From JAAYHG01 sp012735455 (lineage in GTDB: Bacteria > Bacillota > DTU030 > DUMP01), in NCBI GenBank assembly GCA_050951365.1, contig JBMNIX010000010.1, positions 124,001 to 188,000 of the forward strand: a DNA stretch of 64,000 bases, read 5' to 3'. The notes under the pieces are model-generated. The model did not search any database. It was not told the DNA's origin and saw nothing but the letters and a program-made list of their open reading frames with translations. The translations under genes were made by a program, and so were the position numbers. Positions 57,655 through 64,000 of the stretch are shown here, one piece after another (positions within the stretch are counted from its first letter, which is position 1; every line of letters starts with the position of its first letter).

Positions 57655-60072
57655 TTACAACAAGTACGTTGATGCTGACGGCTGCTGGGTGACTTCTTCT
57701 CCCTTGTCCGCAATTGCAGCATGATCTTCGAGCTCTTCCGAGACTGGGCGCGGTAACAGGGCCACAGATAGGACCTGGTCCATTCGCTCAACAAAAACAA
57801 ATCGCAGGCTGCGCCTCACGTGGCGTGGAATCTCATCCAGGTCTTTGCGATTCTCCTCTGGCAGGATCACCGTTCGTACGCCTGCACGGTGAGCTGCCAA
57901 GACCTTTTCTTTCACCCCGCCAATGGCCAAGACACGACCGCGCAGTGTAATCTCTCCAGTCATAGCCACATCCCGCCGTACCTTGCGTCCTGATAGTGCC
58001 GAAGCCAACGCAGTGGCCATGGTTACTCCAGCAGAGGGGCCATCCTTAGGTATAGCACCCTCAGGAACATGGATGTGCACGTCTTGCTTTTCATGGAAAT
58101 CCTCACTGATGCCCAGCTCCTTGGCCCGGGAACGGATATAGGTATACCCGGCTTGGGCGGACTCACGCATAACATCGCCCAATTGGCCTGTGAGGGTAAG
58201 ATTGCCCTTACCCCGCATAATGCTTACCTCTACAGCCAGAACATCACCGCCCACCTCAGTCCAGGCTAGTCCAGTGGCCACACCAACTTCGTCTTCTTTT
58301 TCAGCCAGACCAAAACGATAGCGCGGGGGACCCAGGTAGGTGTTCAGGTTGCGGGAGGTAATGTGCACCTTCTTGTCATTACCCTGCACAATTTGCCGGG
58401 CTGCCTTGCGACAAAGTGAGGCTATTGTTCGCTCCAGGTTTCTTACCCCAGCCTCCCTGGTATACTCTCGAATGAGTGCCTTGAGGGTGTTATCTGAGAG
58501 GGAAAGCTGCTCTTTCGTGAGGCCGTGTTCCTTGATCTGCTTGGGCAGCAAAAATTGGCGGCCAATGTTCATCTTTTCCTCCTCAGTATAACCAGGAAGG
58601 TGGATCACTTCCATCCGGTCCAGCAGAGGACGCGGAATGGAGTGGATAGTGTTAGCCGTGGTGATAAAAAGCACACGGGAGAGATCAAACGGAAGCTCGA
58701 TGTAATGATCACTGAAGGCAGTGTTCTGTTCCGGATCTAACACCTCTAGTAATGCTGATGAGGGATCACCACGAAAGTCCATGCTCATCTTATCAATTTC
58801 ATCAAGCAAAAAGACAGGGTTCTTGGAGCCCGCTTGACGCATACCCTGAATAATACGGCCAGGCAAAGCACCCACATAGGTGCGGCGATGACCGCGAATC
58901 TCTGCTTCGTCGCGCACACCGCCCAAGGAGATACGAACAAAACGCCGTTCCATAGCCCGGGCCACGGACTTGGCCAGGGAGGTTTTGCCCACTCCGGGCG
59001 GACCCACCAAGCAGAGGATGGGGCCCTTGAGCCTTTCGGCCAGCTTACGTACAGCCAGGTACTCTAATATACGTTCTTTTACTTTTTTTAAGCCATAATG
59101 ATCCTCATTGAGAATCTGCTCGGCCCGGTCAAAGTCCAGCCTGTCCTCTGTCTGGGTTTCCCAAGGCAGGGCCAGGAGCCACTCCAAGTAGGTGCGAACC
59201 ACTACCGCCTCCGCGGCCATGGGCGGCATCTTGCTCAAGCGGTCCGCTTCGCGCTCGGCCTTCTCCCTCACCTCAGGCGGCAACTGGGTTTTGGCGATGC
59301 GTTCCTTGAACTCCTGCGCCTCGTTCTCCTCTTCACCGCGTTCACCCAGTTCCTTTTGGATAGCCTTAAGCTGCTCCCGCAAGTAGTACTCCTTTTGGGT
59401 TTTTTCCATTTGTCGTCTAACCCGGCTACCAATCTTGTGTTCTATTTCCAGAATCTCTAGCTCTCGGCTCAAGATTTGGTACAGGATCTTTAGGCGTTCA
59501 GTGAGTCTCACGGCCTCAAGGAGTCTTTGCTTGTCGTCTTGTTTAATGTTCAGGTGAGCTGCAATAAGGTCGGCGAGGCGACCGGGATCGTCCACAGTAA
59601 CAATGGAAACCACCGTCTCGGCAGGGATCTTCTTTGAGAGCTTCACGTACTGTTCAAACTGGAAGGTTATTCTCCGCGTAAGAGCCTCAACTTCAACAGA
59701 ACCCTTCTCTTCTTCCTCCTCGTCATACTCCTCAGCCTCTACCAAATAGAAGCGCTCATTGTCCAGGTAGGTGGTGATGCGGGTACGGGCTAGCCCCTCC
59801 ACCAAGACTCGAATGGTGCCGCCAGGGATCTTGAGAAGTTGTTTTATTTCGGCCACAGTCCCTATACGATAGATTTCTTCCGGTTCCGGTTCGTCTATGC
59901 GCGGATCCTTTTGTGTGGCAAGAAGGATCTGTTTCCCCTGGGCCATGGCCTCTTCAATGGCAGCTATGGATTTGTCCCGGCCTACGTCTAGGTGAACTAC
60001 CATATATGGAAAAACTAGGATGCCCCTAAGTGGCAAGAGGGGTATCTGGCGCCTGGTTGTTTTTCTTGCCAT
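57655..60072 (-). CDS. lonA: ATP-dependent Lon protease (LonA)
   Basis: Degrades damaged and regulatory proteins. The 805-residue protein has the N-terminal substrate-binding LAN domain (RQIPLLPLRGILVFPYMVVH), the AAA module with GPPGVGKTSLAKSVARA and DEIDKM, a sensor region, and the serine-lysine protease domain (GAIPKDGPSAGVTMATALAS with catalytic Ser; GGVKEKVLAAHRAG with Lys). The ATG is at 60072 and lonB follows on the same strand about 85 nt upstream. Typical gene order tig-clpP-clpX-lonB-lonA. Confidence 0.96.
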   Translation of the reverse strand: MARKTTRRQIPLLPLRGILVFPYMVVHLDVGRDKSIAAIEEAMAQGKQILLATQKDPRIDEPEPEEIYRIGTVAEIKQLLKIPGGTIRVLVEGLARTRITTYLDNERFYLVEAEEYDEEEEEKGSVEVEALTRRITFQFEQYVKLSKKIPAETVVSIVTVDDPGRLADLIAAHLNIKQDDKQRLLEAVRLTERLKILYQILSRELEILEIEHKIGSRVRRQMEKTQKEYYLREQLKAIQKELGERGEEENEAQEFKERIAKTQLPPEVREKAEREADRLSKMPPMAAEAVVVRTYLEWLLALPWETQTEDRLDFDRAEQILNEDHYGLKKVKERILEYLAVRKLAERLKGPILCLVGPPGVGKTSLAKSVARAMERRFVRISLGGVRDEAEIRGHRRTYVGALPGRIIQGMRQAGSKNPVFLLDEIDKMSMDFRGDPSSALLEVLDPEQNTAFSDHYIELPFDLSRVLFITTANTIHSIPRPLLDRMEVIHLPGYTEEEKMNIGRQFLLPKQIKEHGLTKEQLSLSDNTLKALIREYTREAGVRNLERTIASLCRKAARQIVQGNDKKVHITSRNLNTYLGPPRYRFGLAEKEDEVGVATGLAWTEVGGDVLAVEVSIMRGKGNLTLTGQLGDVMRESAQAGYTYIRSRAKELGISEDFHEKQDVHIHVPEGAIPKDGPSAGVTMATALASALSGRKVRRDVAMTGEITLRGRVLAIGGVKEKVLAAHRAGVRTVILPEENRKDLDEIPRHVRRSLRFVFVERMDQVLSVALLPRPVSEELEDHAAIADKGEEVTQQPSASTYLL

Positions 60073-60156
60073 CTCGTCACCTCATTTAGCTACACTTTCG
60101 CTACTCCTATTGTACCACATCAAAGCAATACAAGAAGAAACTGAAGAAGGGCCAAT

Positions 60157-61830
60157 CTAGAGCGCTGGTCGCAACGCAACCAAAGGTAAGCCCGCGGGCG
60201 CTTCTTTCTCCAGCAAAGCCTCACGAAAGACCTCTCTCAGGTCCTTCACCGGTACAATGATTATATCGGTGCAACCGGCGAATATCTCCTGCCAGTTCTC
60301 TGCCGGTATGATGACTTTTTTTGCTCCGGCCTGGCGAGCCGCCTCGATCTTGGCAGTAATGCCGCCCACCGGTTTAACAAAGCCACGAATGGAGATCTCC
60401 CCTGTAAGGGCCACTGTGTTGTCAATAGGAATGCCAGTTAGAGCGGAATAGATGGCAGTCGCCATGCTTACCCCGGCAGAAGGCCCATCCATGGGGATCC
60501 CCCCTGGAAAATTGACGTGAATGTCGTAATCATTGGGGTTAAAGCTCAGGTGGTGGCGTAGTACAGTCAGTACATTTTCCACCGAACCACGAGCCATGCT
60601 CTTCCTCCGTACTACGTGACCAGGATTGACCATCTCCTCTTCTTCTATAACGCCCGTCACAGTGATACGCCCGGTTCCCGAGGCCACAGGAAAAGCCGTG
60701 ACCTCGATCTCCAGCAAGGTGCCAAGGTTAGCACCATAAACAGCCAGTCCGTTGGCATACCCTACCTGGGGCGTGGACGGGACCTTCTTCTCCGGCCGGG
60801 GGGCATACTGGCCGCTATTCACAACCCACTCTACGTCTTTGACCAGAATCTCAGAGCGCCCCTCGCCCTGGCTAATACCGGCAGCAACTTGAACAATGTT
60901 CACTGCGTCACGGCCATTGGTGGCGTAGCGAGCGATAACATCCACTGCCCCCTCTTGCAGCGGGTAGCCAATCTTCTTGGCAGCGCCAGCGGCAATGGTT
61001 TTAATCTCGCTCGGGAGCAGGGCACGAAAATATACCTCAACACAGCGGGAACGTAAGGCAGGAGGGAGTTCTCCGGCACTTCGCGTGGTGGCACCCACCA
61101 AACGGAAATCAGCCGGAAGGCCATTTTGGAAGATATCGTGGATGTGGCTTGGGATATTCGTGTCCTCAGAGCTGTAATAGGCGCTCTCAAGAAATACCCG
61201 CCGGTCTTCCAAGACCTTGAGGAGTTTATTCATTTGAATAGGGTGTAGTTCCCCAATCTCGTCGATAAACAAGACACCGCCGTGGGCCTTGGTTACCGCC
61301 CCTGGCTTGGGCTGAGGAATGCCAGCCACACCTAGAGGACCAGCGCCTTGATAAATTGGATCATGTACCGAGCCCAGGAGGGGATCAGCAATGCCACGCT
61401 CGTCGAAACGAGCGGTGGTGGCATCTATCTCAATGAACTTGGCGTCATTCTTAAAAGGCGAAAGGGGATTTCTCTTTGCCTCCTCGAGTACCAGGCGTGC
61501 TGCTGCTGTCTTGCCCACGCCAGGAGGCCCATAAAGCAACACGTGCTGAGGGTTTGGACCGCACAGTGCTGCCCGCAGGGCCTTTAGGCCGTCTTCTTGC
61601 CCAACTATTTCGGCAAAATCTGTGGGCCGAGTGCGCTCTGCCAGGGGCTCACTGAGAGAGATTTCGCGCAGGCGGTGCAGTTTATCTAGTTCTTTCCGGG
61701 ACTCGCGCTCTACCGCAACGCGACTACCCTGTTGGGAGCGCAACAGATTCCAGAAGTAAACACCTATCACTATCGCAAAAAAGATCTGGACAACCCCTAA
61801 GAAGCTGCCCAGACCATGGCCTAGTGCCAT
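60157..61830 (-). CDS. lonB: LonB-type membrane-anchored ATP-dependent protease
   Basis: Sporulation-specific Lon relative in Bacillus, made in the forespore under sigma-F. The 557-residue protein has one N-terminal membrane helix (VQIFFAIVIGVYFWNLL), an AAA module (LLYGPPGVGKTAAARLVLEE; IDEIGELHPIQMNKLL) and the Lon protease domain (DGPSAGVSMATAIYSALTGI with catalytic Ser; GGITAKIEAARQAGAKK with Lys). ATG at 61830 with GGGAGG 7 nt upstream is chosen over a start 28 codons earlier because it places the helix at the N-terminus. A sigma-F/G-like promoter precedes it. Confidence 0.92.
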   Translation of the reverse strand: MALGHGLGSFLGVVQIFFAIVIGVYFWNLLRSQQGSRVAVERESRKELDKLHRLREISLSEPLAERTRPTDFAEIVGQEDGLKALRAALCGPNPQHVLLYGPPGVGKTAAARLVLEEAKRNPLSPFKNDAKFIEIDATTARFDERGIADPLLGSVHDPIYQGAGPLGVAGIPQPKPGAVTKAHGGVLFIDEIGELHPIQMNKLLKVLEDRRVFLESAYYSSEDTNIPSHIHDIFQNGLPADFRLVGATTRSAGELPPALRSRCVEVYFRALLPSEIKTIAAGAAKKIGYPLQEGAVDVIARYATNGRDAVNIVQVAAGISQGEGRSEILVKDVEWVVNSGQYAPRPEKKVPSTPQVGYANGLAVYGANLGTLLEIEVTAFPVASGTGRITVTGVIEEEEMVNPGHVVRRKSMARGSVENVLTVLRHHLSFNPNDYDIHVNFPGGIPMDGPSAGVSMATAIYSALTGIPIDNTVALTGEISIRGFVKPVGGITAKIEAARQAGAKKVIIPAENWQEIFAGCTDIIIVPVKDLREVFREALLEKEAPAGLPLVALRPAL

Positions 61831-61859
61831 GCCCGGTCCTCCCTTCCGCTTCCTGGTTT

Positions 61860-61889
61860 TAGTATGACCGCAGCCACCGGGATTTATGA
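61860..61889 (-). promoter_or_regulatory. Sigma-F/sigma-G promoter of lonB
   Basis: Minus strand TCATA (61885-61889), 18-nt spacer, CATACTA (61860-61866). The -10 read as GGTCATACTA fits the sigma-F consensus (GGNNANAHTR) and also the sigma-G CATWHTA. It lies directly after the clpX terminator. Confidence 0.7.
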
Positions 61890-61897
61890 AGAGAGGA

Positions 61898-61925
61898 AAG
61901 GGGCCGCTCGCCATGAGGGCCCCTT
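61898..61925 (-). terminator. Intrinsic terminator after clpX
   Basis: Minus-strand AAGGGGCC, 12-nt loop, GGCCCCTT then TCCTCTCTTC. It starts 7 nt after the clpX stop and precedes the lonB promoter. Confidence 0.7.
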
Positions 61926-61931
61926 GGTCTA

Positions 61932-63193
61932 TTAAGCTGAGGCTTCGCGCTTCCGGCCCTTGCGTTCCTGCAGAACCAGCACGGGAGGTTCGCGCTTCTC
62001 CACTGCTTCCTTTGTTATTTGTACCTTGACCACATCGGTGCGCGACGGGATATCGTACATAACCTCCAGCATGATCTCCTCTAGGATAGACCGGAGACCC
62101 CGTGCACCGGTGTTGCGCCTAATGGCTTCGGCGGCAATGGCCCTGAGCGCCTCCGGGTCAAATTCCAGCTTACAGTTGTCCAACTCAAAGAATTTTTGAT
62201 ACTGGCGAACCAGGGCATTCTTGGGCTCCACCAGAATCCGAATCAAGGCCTCTTCGTCCAGCGCATCCAAGGTGACAATGATCGGCACACGCCCCACGAA
62301 CTCCGGAATAAGGCCGAACTTCAAGAGGTCTTCTGGCAGGATATGCTTGATAATCTCGCCTACTTTCCGGTTGTTACGCGGCTGAATGTCGGCACCAAAA
62401 CCCATGGTCTTCTGGTTGATACGGTTTTGGATGATCTTGTCTATGCCCTCAAAAGCCCCGCCCACAATGAAAAGGATGTTGGTAGTGTCGATCTGGATAA
62501 ACTCCTGATGCGGATGCTTGCGTCCCCCCTGGGGTGGTACACTGGCCACGGTCCCTTCAAGGATTTTCAGTAAGGCCTGCTGCACACCTTCGCCGGAGAC
62601 ATCCCGGGTAATGGACGGATTTTCCGACTTACGAGCGATCTTATCGATCTCGTCAATGTAGACGATGCCCTTCTCCGCCTTCTCGATGTCGTAATCAGCA
62701 GCCTGAATCAATTTGAGCAGGATGTTTTCCACATCCTCACCAACATAACCTGCCTCTGTGAGAGACGTTGCATCGGCTATGGCAAAGGGCACGTTCAGGA
62801 TCTTGGCCAGGGTTTGGGCGAGGAGCGTCTTACCAGAACCGGTGGGTCCCAACATAACGATGTTGCTCTTATGCAGCTCTACATCGTCCACGCGTGATCC
62901 TACGTTGATACGCTTGTAGTGGTTGTAGACAGCCACGGCCAAGCTTTTCTTGGCCCGGTCCTGGGAGATAACATACTGGTCCAAGATGGCGGCGATTTCT
63001 TTTGGTTTGGGGATATCTTTCAGCTCGAGCTCCAGGTCGTCCGACAGCTCTTCCTCAATAATTTCATTGCAGAGCTCTATGCACTCATCGCAGATATAGA
63101 CGCCAGGGCCGGCCACCAACTTGCGAACCTGATCTTGGGTTTTGCCACAAAACGAACACTTAAGCTGGCCCTTTTCGTCGTTAACTTGAACAT
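61932..63193 (-). CDS. clpX: ATP-dependent Clp protease ATP-binding subunit ClpX
   Basis: AAA unfoldase that feeds substrates to ClpP. The start should be ATG at 63193 (MFK.NDEKGQLKCSFCGKTQ with the zinc-finger cysteines), with a long G-run Shine-Dalgarno before it, but one base is missing in TTAACGAC at 63181-63184, so the ATG and the zinc-finger frame do not match. From DEKGQL onward the frame is clean: zinc finger CSFC/CDEC, Walker A LGPTGSGKTLLAQ, Walker B VYIDEIDKI, sensor and the ISNAD C-terminal helices. Without the indel the protein is about 420 residues. Confidence 0.93.
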
Positions 63194-63205
63194 GGTTTCC
63201 CCCCC

Positions 63206-63799
63206 TTACACCTTGACACCTCGCCGTTCCATCACCTCATCAATCAGGCCGTATTCTCTGGCTTCCTGTGCAGACATGAAAAAGTCACGGTCGGTGTCAC
63301 GTTGAATCCGCTCCATTGGTTGACCAGTGTGCTTTACCAAGATCTCGTTCAACACCTCACGCATGCGAAGAATCTCCTTGGCGTGAATAGCAATGTCCGC
63401 TGCCTGACCCTGTACACCACCTAGTGGTTGGTGGATCATAATGCGGGAGTTTGGTAGTGCAAAACGCTTACCCTTTTCACCAGCCGCCAAGAGCACCGCA
63501 CCCATGCTTGCTGCCAGCCCCATACAGATGGTGCTAACGGCCGGTTTAATATACTGCAGGGTATCATAAATAGCAAGTCCTGCAGCCACAGAGCCACCAG
63601 GTGAATTTATATAGAGAAAAATGTCCTTGTCTGGATCTTCCGCCTCGAGAAAGAGTAGCTGAGCAATAACGGTGTTGGCCACAACTTCGTCAATGGCGCT
63701 CCCGAGAAATACTATGCGGTCTTTCAGGAGCCGAGAATAGATATCGTATGCCCTCTCGCCACGGTTGGTCTGCTCAACCACCATCGGTACTAAATTCAA
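63206..63799 (-). CDS. clpP: ATP-dependent Clp protease proteolytic subunit ClpP
   Basis: Serine protease ring partner of ClpX. The 197-residue protein has the catalytic triad S98 (LAASMG), H123 (MIHQPLGG) and D172 (TDRDFFMS), all at the canonical spacing, plus the dimer/tetradecamer interface. ATG at 63799. It is followed immediately by clpX on the same strand. Confidence 0.97.
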   Translation of the reverse strand: MNLVPMVVEQTNRGERAYDIYSRLLKDRIVFLGSAIDEVVANTVIAQLLFLEAEDPDKDIFLYINSPGGSVAAGLAIYDTLQYIKPAVSTICMGLAASMGAVLLAAGEKGKRFALPNSRIMIHQPLGGVQGQAADIAIHAKEILRMREVLNEILVKHTGQPMERIQRDTDRDFFMSAQEAREYGLIDEVMERRGVKV

Positions 63800-63887
63800 G
63801 TTAGCACCCCCTGAAGTTTTCCTTCACCGGATGAGTACAGTCAAAGTGCCTGCCGACACCCGCAAGTGTTCCCGAAAGGAGCTGGGT

Positions 63888-64000
63888 TTAATCACCTTGA
63901 GAAGCATCTTCGCTGGACTGAGCCTCTTCCTCCTCGCTTTCGCCGGCAGCGGTCTCAGTGATATCAGCCTTATCAAGCAGGAAAGCCACGGCCGCCTCCC
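63888..64000 (-). CDS. tig: Trigger factor, C-terminal end (runs off the window)
   Basis: Ribosome-bound chaperone/prolyl isomerase. Only the last ~37 codons are present: minus strand EAAVAFLLDKADITE and an acidic tail (GESEEEEAQSSEDASQGD) ending at TAA 63890. This C-terminal pattern and the position before clpP fit trigger factor; the identification rests mostly on context. Confidence 0.75.
   Translation of the reverse strand, partial: EAAVAFLLDKADITETAAGESEEEEAQSSEDASQGD

Overview
The window is chromosomal DNA from a low-copy, spore-forming, anaerobic member of the Firmicutes (class Clostridia in the broad sense, possibly thermophilic; Moorella/Desulfotomaculum-like relatives are my inference, not a database result). 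The evidence is a full set of sporulation and germination genes (spoIVFA/spoIVFB, a Spo0B-like protein, gerA/gerB/gerC, sporulation-type lonB), anaerobic ribonucleotide reductase (nrdD/nrdG), oxygen-labile class I fumarase, T-box leaders, and strong AGGAGG ribosome binding sites.

Layout. 1-16455 (mostly minus strand): the conserved rsfS-lytR-yqeK-nadD-obg-spo0B-rpmA-prp-rplU block, then an Old Yellow Enzyme homologue, rng (RNase G), two TIGR families linked to it, the spoIVF operon, a tautomerase, a two-subunit fumarase and a CsoR-type repressor. 16629-21214: a NifU-like Fe-S protein, a zinc-dependent phospholipase C-fold protein, nrdR, an unrecognised membrane protein, a ZIP metal transporter and a cell-wall amidase. 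21457-28727 (plus strand): an amino-acid catabolism stretch with two M20 amidohydrolases, a soluble histidine kinase/response regulator pair, glutamate dehydrogenase with an orphan partner, and an aminotransferase preceded by a 33-codon coupled ORF. 28751-34515: a 16S-23S-5S rRNA operon on the minus strand with tandem promoters. 34679-40600: a tyrosine T-box controlling aroF-tyrA-aroC-aroB-aroA. 40578-43899: nrdD-nrdG and a small protein. 44153-57601: a secreted coiled-coil protein, a cupin, two spore-germination loci flanking folC and T-box-controlled valS. 57655-64000: lonA, lonB, clpX, clpP and the end of tig.

The most striking structure is in the 16S rRNA gene. It is about 2.06 kb instead of about 1.55 kb because helix 6 (V1) holds an array of four near-identical 101-bp units plus one shortened diverged unit. 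Each unit is bounded by the self-complementary octamer GAGTACTC and can fold on itself.

A second pattern is six frame disruptions (amidase, aroC, one gerA, gerC, one gerB and the first codons of clpX), each explained by a 1-2 nt indel and three of them in runs of six or seven identical bases. Because clpX and aroC are affected, consensus sequence error is the first hypothesis; otherwise germination genes are decaying.

Regulatory sequence is readable at many places: T-boxes with UAC (aro operon) and GUC (valS) specifiers, an NrdR-like box at nrdD, sigma-E-like and sigma-F/G-like promoters in front of spoIVFA, lonB and gerA, and a terminator hairpin that also buries the ribosome binding site of the next gene.
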